Shown piece after piece: positions 35,911-45,137 of a stretch of DNA of 64,000 bases. The notes below the pieces were generated by a model. That model searched no databases. It saw nothing but the letters and a program-made list of their open reading frames with translations, and was not told the origin of the DNA. The stretch's first letter is position 1. Each line of letters starts with the position of its first letter. The stretch is from Paraburkholderia sp. PREW-6R (GTDB lineage: Bacteria > Pseudomonadota > Gammaproteobacteria > Burkholderiales > Burkholderiaceae), in assembly GCF_039621805.1 (NCBI RefSeq), contig NZ_CP155073.1, positions 310,001 to 374,000 on the forward strand, read 5' to 3'. A program made the position numbers and the translations under genes.

Positions 35911-35950
35911 GTCGCCCGTCGCCCGTCGCCCGTCGCCCGTCGCCCGTCGC
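35911..35950. repeat. Tandem heptamer repeat, GTCGCCC
   Basis: Five exact GTCGCCC units (35911-35945) and a partial sixth (GTCGC), directly after the terminator and 19 bases before the stop of the convergent MarR-GNAT gene. Such a short tandem repeat is prone to change copy number by slippage, but it lies outside both genes. Confidence 0.85.
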
Positions 35951-35968
35951 GTGCTGTAGCGTGACTTT

Positions 35969-36895
35969 CTAAAGATTCAGTTCCCAACGCTCGATCGTCA
36001 GATCCTTGCCGAAGCGTCGCTCCGGTGACGCCGCAACAACCTTGAAGCCGGTGCGCTCGCACAGTTGACGCGGCTCGATCAGGCTGCTCGCCGTGGTCAG
36101 CGTGAGTTTGGTGTAGCCCGCACGGCGAGCGAAACGCAGGCACGCGTTGATGAGCTGTGTACCAATACCGAGCCGCTGCATGTCCGGTTCGACCCACAGC
36201 AGACGCACACCGGCGACCGTCGTCGAAACACTGACGAGACACACGGAGCCAACCACCAGTCCGTTCTGATCGGCGACCCAGCACATTTCGCGCACCGGAT
36301 CACTGCGCTGCGTGTAGTCGGCGACCACCCTGGCAAGCAGCCCTTCGAACGATTGATCCCAGCCGTGCTGTGAGCGAAACCATTGCGCCTGCCGATGCAC
36401 GAGCCAACCACATTCGCCGGACTGAGGCTGCCGCAACACGACGAGTTCGTGCGACGGCTCTGCACCGAGAAGCCGTTCGATGGTCTTCATCGCGGTGATC
36501 AGTTGTTCCTGAGCAAGCGGATTGAGTCCGGCGAGGAGCGATGAGACCTCTTTGATGGCGGCGGTGTCGAGCGGCGCGTAGGCGGCGTGGCCGGATTCGG
36601 TAAGCGAGATCAGCGACTGACGCGCGTCGAATTCCGACGGACGCCGGGTGATCAGACTGCGCCGTTCGAAGTTGGTGAGCAGGCGGCTGAGATAGCCGCT
36701 ATCGAGTGCCAGTGATCGCCCAAGCACAGAAGCCGTCTGCGCCCGCCCACGGGAGAGCTCGTGCAGCACACGCACTTCAGTCAACGAGAACTCGCTCTTC
36801 GCCAGATGCTCGTGCAAAGCACCAATATGCTGAGTGTAGAAGCGGTTGAAATGGCGGACGGCCTGAGCGCGTCGTAGCGCCTCGGAATCTGTCAA
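35969..36895 (-). CDS. MarR-type regulator fused to a GNAT acetyltransferase
   Basis: A 308-residue two-domain protein. Residues 1-140 are a MarR winged helix (HLAKSEFSLTEVRVLHELS, SLALDSGYLSRLLTNFERRSLI). Residues about 155-308 are a GNAT domain with the acetyl-CoA loop VEPDMQRLGIGTQLIN. MarR-GNAT fusions are a known family; target and acetyl acceptor are unknown. The TTG at 36895 is chosen because GGGGGAG precedes it at 6-7 bases and MTDSEALRRAQAVRHFNRFY is the usual N-terminus; the frame remains open to 37096. Confidence 0.83.
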   Translation of the reverse strand: MTDSEALRRAQAVRHFNRFYTQHIGALHEHLAKSEFSLTEVRVLHELSRGRAQTASVLGRSLALDSGYLSRLLTNFERRSLITRRPSEFDARQSLISLTESGHAAYAPLDTAAIKEVSSLLAGLNPLAQEQLITAMKTIERLLGAEPSHELVVLRQPQSGECGWLVHRQAQWFRSQHGWDQSFEGLLARVVADYTQRSDPVREMCWVADQNGLVVGSVCLVSVSTTVAGVRLLWVEPDMQRLGIGTQLINACLRFARRAGYTKLTLTTASSLIEPRQLCERTGFKVVAASPERRFGKDLTIERWELNL

Positions 36896-37264
36896 ATGCG
36901 GCTCCCCCGGAATTGTTATGGCTTGGGTACACAGCACTATATTGGAACCGCGGTGATTAAAAAAGGCACGCAAGCGCTGCGCAGCCTCCACTGGTATTAA
37001 AGAGGTCTTCGCAATGACTGCGCTTCTCGTTTTGCGCAGCGAAAAAATGCGTTTCCGTGCGGGCCGGTACGGTGTGTACGGGTAAATCCTGGTCAACCAA
37101 AACCCCCTGCCGGGCGCCCGAATAATCGCAGGAACGCCCGTCCAGCAAGGATTTGAGCCCCATCATACCAACATGAGACCACTAGATTGACTGGTATTAT
37201 GTTGGTTATATAATGGGCTCTCATTTCGTTGCGCCGCTTTTCTTCTGTCGACCGCCGGAGCCCC
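36896..37264. other. Divergent regulatory region between the MarR-GNAT and nag regulator genes
   Basis: A 369-base spacer holding the nag promoter (37187-37214). The decamer ACTGGTATTA occurs twice (36990-36999 and 37190-37199), and ATACCAACAT (about 37165-37174) is close to the reverse complement of ATGTTGGTTAT downstream. No gene is supported here. Confidence 0.5.
37187..37214 (+). promoter_or_regulatory. Sigma-70 promoter of the nag operon with candidate operator
   Basis: TTGACT (37187-37192) and TATAAT (37209-37214), spacer 16, about 50 bases before the regulator start. The spacer contains ACTGGTATTATGTTGG, which resembles TGGT-containing half-sites bound by GlcNAc-responsive GntR regulators. 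An operator here would let the regulator repress its own operon. Confidence 0.7.
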
Positions 37265-37999
37265 ATGGAAACTCGCTGGTCCGCCCTTATGCCTGACGCT
37301 CGCAACGTCACGCCGCTCTATTTGCAGCTCGCGCGCAATCTTGCGACGGCAATCCATTGCGGCGTGTGGTCAGCGGGTGAGGCGCTGCCGTCGGAGCGTA
37401 CGTTGTCGGACGCCATCGGCGTCTCGCGCATTACGGCGCGCAAGGCGATCGAGCTACTGGTCGAGCAGGGGCTGATCCGGCGGGCGCGCGGCGCGGGCAG
37501 CTTCATTACGCCGCGCGTTGAGGATCCGCTTTCCCGCCTCACCGGCTTCACGAAAAAGATGCAGCAGCGCGGCTTCCGGCCGGACTCAGTGTGGCTCGAG
37601 CGCGATATCCGCGCCGCCAATCGCGACGAACTGGTGCATCTCGGGCTGTCGCCCGGCGCCGTGGTAGCGAGTCTGCGGCGGCTGCGCCGTGCGGACGGCA
37701 TCGTGATGGCGGTGGAGCATTCGGCGCTGCCGGTCGCGATCGTGCCGGATCCGCAGGCGATCGGCGTATCTCTTTACAGTTATCTGGAACAGCGCGGTGC
37801 AGCCGTGGTGCGCGCGCTGCAACACTTTCGGGCGGTGAACGCGTCGAGCGAAATCGCGTCGTTGATGGATATCGAACCCCGCTCGGCGCTGCTGGTCATT
37901 ACGCGTATTGGCTACAGCGCGGACCAGCGCGCAATCGAATTGACTGACACCTATTGCCGCGACGACTACTACGACTTCGTCGCCGAACTGCGCACCTGA
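37265..37999 (+). CDS. GntR/HutC-family regulator of GlcNAc use
   Basis: A 244-residue regulator. The winged helix (LYLQLARNLATAIHCGVWSAGEALPSERTLSDAIGVSRITARKAIELLVEQGLI, residues about 18-70) is followed by a UTRA effector domain ending in YCRDDYYDFVAELR, typical of NagR/YvoA-type proteins that bind amino-sugar phosphates. It is the first gene of the nag cluster and probably represses it. GGAG precedes the ATG at 37265. Confidence 0.88.
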   Translation: METRWSALMPDARNVTPLYLQLARNLATAIHCGVWSAGEALPSERTLSDAIGVSRITARKAIELLVEQGLIRRARGAGSFITPRVEDPLSRLTGFTKKMQQRGFRPDSVWLERDIRAANRDELVHLGLSPGAVVASLRRLRRADGIVMAVEHSALPVAIVPDPQAIGVSLYSYLEQRGAAVVRALQHFRAVNASSEIASLMDIEPRSALLVITRIGYSADQRAIELTDTYCRDDYYDFVAELRT

Positions 38000-38134
38000 A
38001 GCGACACCTCTGAACCTGGCGCCCGGGCTGCGCGCCTGAATGGCAAGCGGACCCGGCCATGACGCCTGCCGCCCGAGCGGCGCCAGCCAACCCGATTCAG
38101 TCACATCACGTATCACGCCTCATCAGAGAGACAC

Positions 38135-39238
38135 ATGCTGACCGGAAACATACTCACTACCGACGGTTGGATTCACGGCACGCTCGAATACGAAAACGGC
38201 CGTATCACGTCGCTGACGGGCGAGCCCGTCGATCCGTCCAGGAACGACGCGCCGTACATCCTGCCTGGCTTCATCGATCTTCACGTGCATGGCGGCGGTG
38301 GTTCCGACGTGATGGAAGGCGGCAACGCCATCGAGGCCATCACGCGCACGCATGCGCGCCACGGCACCACGAGCCTGCTCGCCACCACGATGACTGCGCC
38401 GCGCGACGAACTGATGAGCGTCGTGGCGGGCCTCGGCGACAACGCGCGGGTTCGCACGCCGGGCGGCTCGCGCGTGCTCGGCGTCCATCTGGAAGGGCCG
38501 TACATCAACCCCGGTAAGCTCGGCGCGCAGCCGGACGCGGCCGTCTCCGCGGTGATGGACGAAGTGCTGAAGTACCTGTCGATCGCACCGATTCGCGTGG
38601 TCACGCTGGCGCCGGAAATCGCAGGGCACATGGAGATCATCTCCGAAATGGCGGCGCGCGGCGTGCGCGTGCAACTCGGCCATTCGCTCGGAACTTACGA
38701 CGACGCAGTCGCCGCGCTCAAACATGGCGCGTGTGGCTTCACGCATCTGTTCAACGCAATGTCGCCGCTGCATCACCGCAATCCTGGCCTCGTCGGCGCG
38801 GCGCTCGCGCACGCTGAATTCGCCGAGATCATTCCCGATCTGCTGCACGTCCATCCGGGCGCGATTCGCGCTGCGTTGCGCGCGATTCCGCGTCTGTACG
38901 TGGTGACGGACAGCACGTCGGCCACCGGCATGCCCGACGGTGAATACCGTCTCGGCAGCCAGCACGTGACCAAGTGCCTCGGCGGCGTGCGCCTTGCCGA
39001 CGGCACGCTCGCCGGCAGCACCCTGACGATGGATCAGGCGCTGCGCAATCTCGTGTCGATCGGTCTGCCGATCGACGACGTATCACACCGTTTGTCGCGC
39101 TACGCCGCCGACTATCTCGGCATCGAAGACCGCGGCCGCATCGCGCGCGGTGCGTGGGCCGACGTTGTCGTGTTCGATCGTGAACTGGCGTTGACCGCGA
39201 CTTACGTCGAAGGAGAAGCAATTGTCGAATATGCTTAA
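38135..39238 (+). CDS. nagA: N-acetylglucosamine-6-phosphate deacetylase
   Basis: A 367-residue amidohydrolase. Metal and substrate motifs are DLHVHGGGGSD, LGVHLEGPYINPGKLGAQ, QLGHSLGTYDDAVAA and VTDSTSATGMPDGEY. It removes acetate from GlcNAc-6-phosphate formed by the PTS. Its stop overlaps the start of the next gene by 17 bases. AGAGAGACAC precedes the ATG. Confidence 0.95.
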   Translation: MLTGNILTTDGWIHGTLEYENGRITSLTGEPVDPSRNDAPYILPGFIDLHVHGGGGSDVMEGGNAIEAITRTHARHGTTSLLATTMTAPRDELMSVVAGLGDNARVRTPGGSRVLGVHLEGPYINPGKLGAQPDAAVSAVMDEVLKYLSIAPIRVVTLAPEIAGHMEIISEMAARGVRVQLGHSLGTYDDAVAALKHGACGFTHLFNAMSPLHHRNPGLVGAALAHAEFAEIIPDLLHVHPGAIRAALRAIPRLYVVTDSTSATGMPDGEYRLGSQHVTKCLGGVRLADGTLAGSTLTMDQALRNLVSIGLPIDDVSHRLSRYAADYLGIEDRGRIARGAWADVVVFDRELALTATYVEGEAIVEYA

Positions 39239-40238
39239 AGAGGCGCTGGCGTCCGCTGAAACGGTCGCCGCGCAACTCTCGGACACCTCGCGCGTCGAGG
39301 CGCTCGCAGCCAGGCTCGCGCAGCAGCCGCGCCACGTGGCGCTGACAGTCGCACGCGGCAGCTCGGACCATGCGGCAAGCTATTTCGCCAGCCTGACGAT
39401 GAGCCGCCTGGGTGTTCCCGTCGCGTCGCTGCCGATGTCCGTCGCCACGCTCCAGCAGGCGCCGTTGCAGGTGCGCGATCAGCTCGCGCTCGCGTTTTCG
39501 CAGTCGGGCAAGAGCCCGGATCTGGTCGGCACGATGGAGGCGTTGCGCAGAGCCGGCGCGCTGACCGTCGCCGCCGTCAATGCGCCGGGCTCGCCGCTCG
39601 CCGACGCCTGCGAATTCCATCTGCCGCTCGTTGCCGGACCTGAGCTGAGCGTCGCGGCGACAAAAAGCTATATCGCGATGCTGTCGATCGCCGCGCAACT
39701 GGTCGCGCATTGGCAGAAAGACGCCGAACTGCTCGCCGCGCTGACTACGCTGCCTGAGGCGCTGCAAGCCGCGGGCAAGCTGGACTGGTCGACGGCTGTC
39801 GAAGAACTGCGCGGCGTGGAACGCATGATCGTGATTGGCCGCGGTTTGGGCCTCGCGATCGCGCAGGAAGCCGCTCTCAAGCTGAAAGAAACGTCCGGCA
39901 TCCAGGCCGAAGCGTTTTCGAGCGCGGAAGTGCGGCACGGTCCGATGGAACTGATCGACCGCGATTACCCGTTGCTGGTGTTCGCACCGCGCGGCCCGGA
40001 GCAGGCCGGCCTGCTGCAACTCGCCCGCGACATGCAGGCGCGTGGCGCGCGCGTGCTGCTCGCCGCGCCCGCCGACGTGCCCGAAGCGACGCTGCCGCTC
40101 GCCACTACCGCCCACGCGGCGCTCGATCCGATCGCCGCAATCCTGTCCTTTTACGTGATGGCCGCCGGCCTTGCCGCCGCGCGCGGGCGCAATCCTGACG
40201 CGCCGCGCCATCTCAACAAAGTCACCGAAACTCACTGA
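39222..40238 (+). CDS. SIS-domain glucosamine-6-phosphate deaminase, NagB-II type
   Basis: A 338-residue protein of two SIS domains (about 30-170 and 190-330) without the glutaminase domain of GlmS. Sugar-phosphate loops are ARGSSDHAASY, FSQSGKSPDL, and AEAFSSAEVRHGPMEL. In nag clusters this form deaminates glucosamine-6-phosphate to fructose-6-phosphate. The TTG at 39222 has AGGAG six bases upstream; an ATG at 39231 is possible but is too far from the site. Confidence 0.87.
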   Translation: MSNMLKEALASAETVAAQLSDTSRVEALAARLAQQPRHVALTVARGSSDHAASYFASLTMSRLGVPVASLPMSVATLQQAPLQVRDQLALAFSQSGKSPDLVGTMEALRRAGALTVAAVNAPGSPLADACEFHLPLVAGPELSVAATKSYIAMLSIAAQLVAHWQKDAELLAALTTLPEALQAAGKLDWSTAVEELRGVERMIVIGRGLGLAIAQEAALKLKETSGIQAEAFSSAEVRHGPMELIDRDYPLLVFAPRGPEQAGLLQLARDMQARGARVLLAAPADVPEATLPLATTAHAALDPIAAILSFYVMAAGLAAARGRNPDAPRHLNKVTETH

Positions 40239-40273
40239 CGAGACATCAGATGCGACGTGTCGAGGAGTCCCGC

Positions 40274-42841
40274 TTGAAGAGCCATTCTGAAGGCCACATT
40301 GTTTTGCTCGCGCCGATGACCGGTCCGGTCGTGCCGCTCGCCAACGTGCCCGACCCTGTGTTTTCGGGTGGCATGTTCGGCGACGGCATAGGCGTCGATC
40401 CGCTCGAAGGCCGCCTCGTCGCGCCGTGCGACGGAATCGTCACGCATCTCGCGCGCACCGGCCACGCGGTCACGATTGCGACCGGGGAAGGCGCAGAAAT
40501 TCTGCTGCATATCGGTATCGACACAGTCGGACTGAACGGCAAGGGTTTCGCGCCGATGGTCGAGCAGGGCGCCCGGGTGCGTGCCGGCGACATCCTGATC
40601 GAGTTCGACCAGGACCAGATCGCGCTGAATGCGCCAAGCCTCGTGTCGGTGATCGCAATCGCGAATTCGGACGCTTTCGAGATCATTGAGCGCGTGCAGG
40701 GCGGCGTGCTGAAGGCGGGTGAAACGCCCATGCTGATCCTCCGCGCGCGTGACGGCGCGGCAGCCAAGGCGTCGCGCGAGGCGAGCGCGACCAACGTGAC
40801 GGAGGAGGCCCGTGCCAACGTGACGCTGATTCACGCCGGCGGCTTGCATGCGCGTCCGGCGGCACGGGCTCGTGAAGCGGCGCGCAGCTTCGACGCGCGC
40901 GTCGAAGTGCGCTACGAAGGACGCAAGGCGGCGATCGAAAGCGTAGTCGGTCTGCTCGGACTGGGCGCTGGGCAAGGCGCGACTGTCGAGCTGCTCGGCG
41001 TGGGTCCGCAAGCGCGCGCCGCGGTCGATGCGATCGCGCACGAACTCACGCGTGAAGCGCACGGCGAAGTGGAAGAGAAGCCGGCGCGCACGCCGTCACC
41101 TGCGCCGCAAGCGGCGGCGCGTCCGTCCGGCGAAACGCTTGCACCGAATACGCTCGCGGGCGTGTGCGCGGCGCCGGGCGTCGCGCTCGGCAAGCTGGTG
41201 CGCTGGGACGACGCCGATATCGATCCGCCCGAGCAGGCAACCGGTACGTCGGCAGCGGAAAGCCGTTTGCTCGACCGGGCGATTGCCACTGTCGACGCGG
41301 ATCTCGGCACCACGGTGCGCGATGCGTCGCAACGCGGCGCGGTTGGCGAGGCGGGCATTTTCGCGGTGCATCGCGTGCTGCTGGAAGACCCGACGCTGCT
41401 CGATGCCGCGCGCGATCTGATCAGCCTCGGCAAGAGCGCCGGCTTTGCGTGGCGCGAAGCGATCCGCGCACAGATCGCGATCCTCGCCCGGATCGAAGAT
41501 GCGCTGCTCGCGGAGCGGGCGGCGGACCTGCGCGACATTGAAAAACGCGTGCTGCGCGCGCTTGGTTACACGAACGCGGCGGCGCGCACGCTGCCCGATG
41601 AAGCGGTACTGGCGGCCGACGAGTTCACGCCCTCCGACCTTTCGTCGCTCGACCGGTCGCGCGTGACTGCATTGGTGATGGCACGCGGCGGCGCGACCTC
41701 GCATGCGGCGATTCTCGCGCGCCAGGCGGGCATTCCGGCACTGGTCGCCGTGGGCGATGCGTTGCACGCGATTCCGCCAGGCTCGCAAGTGGTAGTGAAC
41801 GCCACGGCCGGGCGTCTCGAATTCGCGCCGACCGAACTCGATGTGGAACGCGCGCGCGCTGAACGCTCGCGCCTTGCGGACGTGCGCGAAGCGAATCGCC
41901 GCACCTCGCAGCAGGCAGCGCTCACGTCGGATGGGCGCGCGATCGAAGTGGCCGCGAACATCGCCACGCTCGACGATGCGAAGGCCGCTGTCGCAAACGG
42001 CGCCGACGCGGTCGGTCTGTTACGCACCGAGCTGCTGTTCATTCACCGTGCGGCGGCGCCGACCACCGACGAGCATCGCCAGAGTTATCAGGGCATCGTG
42101 GATGCACTGAGCGGCCGTACCGCGATTATCCGCACGCTGGATGTCGGCGCGGACAAGGAAGTCGATTATCTGACGCTGCCGCCCGAGCCGAACCCCGCGC
42201 TCGGCCTGCGCGGCATTCGCCTCGCGCAGGTGCGTCCCGATCTGCTCGACGATCAGTTGCGCGGGCTGCTGGCCGTGCAGCCGCTCGGCGCAGTGCGCAT
42301 CTTGCTGCCGATGGTGACCGATGTCGGCGAACTGATCCGGATTCGCGCGCGCATCGATCAATTCGCGCGCGAAATGGGCCGCACGGAACCGATCGAAGTC
42401 GGCGTGATGATCGAAGTGCCGTCGGCGGCGCTGCTCGCCGATCAGTTGTCGAAGCACGCGGATTTCCTGTCGATCGGCACCAACGATCTGACGCAGTACA
42501 CGCTTGCGATGGACCGCTGTCAGGCGGACCTCGCCGCGCAGGCGGACGGTCTGCATCCAGCTGTGTTGCGCCTGATTTCGGCGACCGTGCAAGGCGCTGA
42601 CAGGCACGGCAAATGGGTCGGCGTCTGCGGCGCGCTGGCGGGCGATCCGCTCGCGGTGCCGCTGCTCGTCGGTCTCGGCGTGACCGAGCTGTCGGTTGAC
42701 CCGGTTTCCGTGCCGGGCATCAAGGCACGTGTGCGCAATCTCGATTATCAGCTGTGCCGCCAGCGCGCCCAGGATGCCCTGGCGCTCGAATCGGCACAGG
42801 CGGTAAGAGCAGCAAGTCGCGAAACCTGGCCTTTGGACTGA
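40274..42841 (+). CDS. Fused PTS protein EIIA(Glc)-HPr-enzyme I
   Basis: An 855-residue three-domain phosphotransfer protein. The EIIA-Glc domain (1-155) has the phospho-His79 in ILLHIGIDTV. The HPr domain (about 178-265) has His192 in GGLHARPAA and a Ser 31 residues later, the spacing of His15/Ser46. Enzyme I (about 290-855) has His477 in GGATSHAAILAR, DVGADKEV, SIGTNDLTQYTLAMD and VCGALAGDP. It passes phosphate from PEP to the EIICB next door. The TTG at 40274 follows AGGAG at six bases; an in-frame ATG at 40250 with a weaker site is an alternative. It lies between the deaminase gene and nagE. Confidence 0.92.
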   Translation: MKSHSEGHIVLLAPMTGPVVPLANVPDPVFSGGMFGDGIGVDPLEGRLVAPCDGIVTHLARTGHAVTIATGEGAEILLHIGIDTVGLNGKGFAPMVEQGARVRAGDILIEFDQDQIALNAPSLVSVIAIANSDAFEIIERVQGGVLKAGETPMLILRARDGAAAKASREASATNVTEEARANVTLIHAGGLHARPAARAREAARSFDARVEVRYEGRKAAIESVVGLLGLGAGQGATVELLGVGPQARAAVDAIAHELTREAHGEVEEKPARTPSPAPQAAARPSGETLAPNTLAGVCAAPGVALGKLVRWDDADIDPPEQATGTSAAESRLLDRAIATVDADLGTTVRDASQRGAVGEAGIFAVHRVLLEDPTLLDAARDLISLGKSAGFAWREAIRAQIAILARIEDALLAERAADLRDIEKRVLRALGYTNAAARTLPDEAVLAADEFTPSDLSSLDRSRVTALVMARGGATSHAAILARQAGIPALVAVGDALHAIPPGSQVVVNATAGRLEFAPTELDVERARAERSRLADVREANRRTSQQAALTSDGRAIEVAANIATLDDAKAAVANGADAVGLLRTELLFIHRAAAPTTDEHRQSYQGIVDALSGRTAIIRTLDVGADKEVDYLTLPPEPNPALGLRGIRLAQVRPDLLDDQLRGLLAVQPLGAVRILLPMVTDVGELIRIRARIDQFAREMGRTEPIEVGVMIEVPSAALLADQLSKHADFLSIGTNDLTQYTLAMDRCQADLAAQADGLHPAVLRLISATVQGADRHGKWVGVCGALAGDPLAVPLLVGLGVTELSVDPVSVPGIKARVRNLDYQLCRQRAQDALALESAQAVRAASRETWPLD

Positions 42842-42968
42842 AGTCCGCACGGTCGGCTGCCAGCTTCGCTTACCAGACGCTCATGGCGACAAAACCTAAC
42901 GACGGCGGTCGGTCACGGCCGTCGTCCAACAACGACGTTTAACGAAGAGACAAGGATTGGAGGTATCA

Positions 42969-44774
42969 ATGGATGGGAATCCGTTTTTGAAAATTCAGCG
43001 CCTGGGACGCGCGCTGATGCTGCCGATCGCGGTGCTGCCGGTGGCCGGCCTGCTGCTGCGCCTCGGCCAGCCCGATGTGTTCAACATCAAGATGATCGCC
43101 GACGCCGGCGGTGCGATCTTCGACAACCTGCCGCTGCTTTTCGCCATCGGCGTGGCGGTTGGCTTCGCGAAGGACAACAACGGCGTGGCGGGCCTCGCGG
43201 GCGCGATCGGTTATCTGGTCGAAGTCGCGGTGATGAAGGACATCAACGACAAGCTCAACATGGGCGTGTTGTCCGGGATCGTGGCGGGTATTGTCGCGGG
43301 CTTGCTGTACAACCGGTACAAGGACATCAAGCTCCCGGATTACCTCGCGTTCTTTGGCGGGAAGCGGTTCGTGCCGATTGTCACCGGGGTGGTGTGTCTG
43401 GTGCTCGGTATCGTGTTCGGCTACGTCTGGCAGCCGGTGCAGGGCGTGATCGACACGGCCGGCCATTGGCTGACCACGGCGGGCGCGCTTGGCGCATTCG
43501 TGTTCGGCGTGCTGAACCGCCTGCTGCTCGTGACCGGCTTGCATCACATCCTGAACTCGCTGACGTGGTTCGTGTTCGGCACGTTCACGCCGCCCGGCGG
43601 CGCGCCGGTGACGGGCGACCTGCATCGCTTCTTCGCGGGCGATCCGACCGCGGGCACGTTCATGACGGGCTTCTTCCCGGTGATGATGTTCGGCTTGCCG
43701 GCCGCGTGTCTCGCGATGTTCCACGAAGCACCGAAGGAGCGCCGCGCGGTAGTGGGCGGCCTGCTGTTCTCAATGGCGCTGACCTCCTTCCTGACCGGCG
43801 TGACCGAGCCGATCGAGTTCAGCTTCATGTTCCTCGCGCCGGTGCTGTATGTGATCCACGCATTGCTGACGGGTCTGTCACTCGCGATCTGCTCGGCGCT
43901 CGGCATTCACCTCGGCTTCACCTTCTCGGCTGGTGCAATCGACTATGTGCTGAATTACGGCCTCTCGACCCGCGGCTGGTGGGCGATTCCGATTGGCCTC
44001 GTGTACATGGTCGTGTACTACGGGTTGTTCCGCTTCTTCATCCGCAAGTTCAACATGGCGACGCCGGGCCGGGAGCCGGCAGCAGCGGACGAACCGGTGG
44101 AATCGTCAGCGGCCGGCGGTTTCGTTTCGCCGGTAGCGGGCGCCGCAGTGCCGCGCGCGCAGCGTTATATCGCGGCGCTGGGCGGCGCAGCGAATCTCTC
44201 TGTAGTGGATGCCTGCACGACGCGTCTGCGTCTTTCGGTGGTGGACTCCAACAAGGTCTCGGAAAGCGAACTGAAGACGATCGGCGCACGCGGATTACTC
44301 AAGCGCGGCGCGACCAACGTGCAGGTGATCATTGGGCCGGAGGCGGACATCATCGCCGATGAAATGCGGACGGTCATTGCACAGGGTGGCGATGCGGTGG
44401 GCAAGCCTGCCGCTGCTGGTGGCGCTGCCGTTGCGCCTGCGAGGGCCGCTGCTCCGGCCGTCGCGACGCCGCAGGCACATGTGGCAACCGGCGCGCAAGG
44501 CGGTCCGCTCGATCCCGATCCGCTGCGCTGGCTCGCCGTGTTCGGCGGCGCGGGCAACGTGGTCTCGCTGGATGCGGTGGCGGCGACGCGTCTGCGCATC
44601 GTCGTCAGCGATCCGACGGCGGTGGATCGCCAACGCCTGTCGACGCTCGACACGGCTTGGGTGTCGGCGGATACGTTTCATGTGGTGGTCGGCGAAGCGG
44701 CGCAACGCTACGCCGCACAGCTGGCGACGCGCGTGTCGCCGGCCGGCGGCGGCGCCACGCCGTTGCCTGCCTGA
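42969..44774 (+). CDS. nagE: N-acetylglucosamine PTS permease EIICB with an extra EIIB-like domain
   Basis: A 601-residue permease. EIIC (about 1-365) has some ten helices, LHHILN near 191 and GVTEPIEF near 277. EIIB (about 395-475) has the phospho-Cys416 in VDACTTRLRL. After an Ala-rich linker (about 478-512) a second EIIB-like domain (about 515-590) follows the same pattern (LRWLAVFGGAGNVVSLDAVAATRLRIVV) but lacks the cysteine. It imports GlcNAc and phosphorylates it to the 6-phosphate. GGAGG lies five bases before the ATG at 42969. Confidence 0.93.
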   Translation: MDGNPFLKIQRLGRALMLPIAVLPVAGLLLRLGQPDVFNIKMIADAGGAIFDNLPLLFAIGVAVGFAKDNNGVAGLAGAIGYLVEVAVMKDINDKLNMGVLSGIVAGIVAGLLYNRYKDIKLPDYLAFFGGKRFVPIVTGVVCLVLGIVFGYVWQPVQGVIDTAGHWLTTAGALGAFVFGVLNRLLLVTGLHHILNSLTWFVFGTFTPPGGAPVTGDLHRFFAGDPTAGTFMTGFFPVMMFGLPAACLAMFHEAPKERRAVVGGLLFSMALTSFLTGVTEPIEFSFMFLAPVLYVIHALLTGLSLAICSALGIHLGFTFSAGAIDYVLNYGLSTRGWWAIPIGLVYMVVYYGLFRFFIRKFNMATPGREPAAADEPVESSAAGGFVSPVAGAAVPRAQRYIAALGGAANLSVVDACTTRLRLSVVDSNKVSESELKTIGARGLLKRGATNVQVIIGPEADIIADEMRTVIAQGGDAVGKPAAAGGAAVAPARAAAPAVATPQAHVATGAQGGPLDPDPLRWLAVFGGAGNVVSLDAVAATRLRIVVSDPTAVDRQRLSTLDTAWVSADTFHVVVGEAAQRYAAQLATRVSPAGGGATPLPA

Positions 44775-44895
44775 GCGGACACCGAAGGAGCGGCTTGCGC
44801 CTTTGCGCTACTGTCAATCGCTTGGCCGTAGAGCGCTGGAGTAGTAGCCGTGATACGGCAGTCGTGAGAAGGCAGCCATGAAAAAGCAGCCATGA

Positions 44896-44934
44896 AAAAG
44901 CGGCACGCCGGATTGAATCCAGCGTGCCGCTTTT
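44896..44934. terminator. Bidirectional terminator between nagE and cydX
   Basis: A perfect 13-bp stem, arms AAAAGCGGCACGC (44896-44908) and GCGTGCCGCTTTT (44922-44934), 13-base loop, between convergent operons. A-run and T-run allow it to act in both directions. Confidence 0.9.
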
Positions 44935-44980
44935 GCGATTACCGCCTGACAGACGTACGCGGCAGTCAGGCCACCTCTAC

Positions 44981-45109
44981 CTAGTGCGCTGATGTGCGCG
45001 TTTTCGGCGCCGTCGTGTCCAACGGCTTACGCGATTCCAGCCACATCACATTGATGACGCCGAACGCCAGCGCCACGCCAATCCCAAGAATCCAGCTGAA
45101 GTACCACAT
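44981..45109 (-). CDS. cydX: Cytochrome bd oxidase small subunit CydX
   Basis: A 42-residue frame that starts MWYFSWILGIGVALAFGVINVMWLE and ends in a short polar tail. This is the CydX/YbgT pattern: one membrane helix with a Trp-Tyr-Phe start and a charged Glu at its end. CydX stabilises the hemes of CydAB. It lies 28 bases downstream of cydB on the same strand with GGAG before the ATG, as in E. coli cydABX. It is short enough to be missed by gene finders. Confidence 0.9.
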   Translation of the reverse strand: MWYFSWILGIGVALAFGVINVMWLESRKPLDTTAPKTRTSAH

Positions 45110-45137
45110 CTTTAACTCCTATGATCCGGCTGCCCGG

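Noticed and set aside
35911..35950. Possible CRISPR array
   Set aside because: The unit is 7 bases with no spacers and no cas genes; it is a simple tandem repeat.
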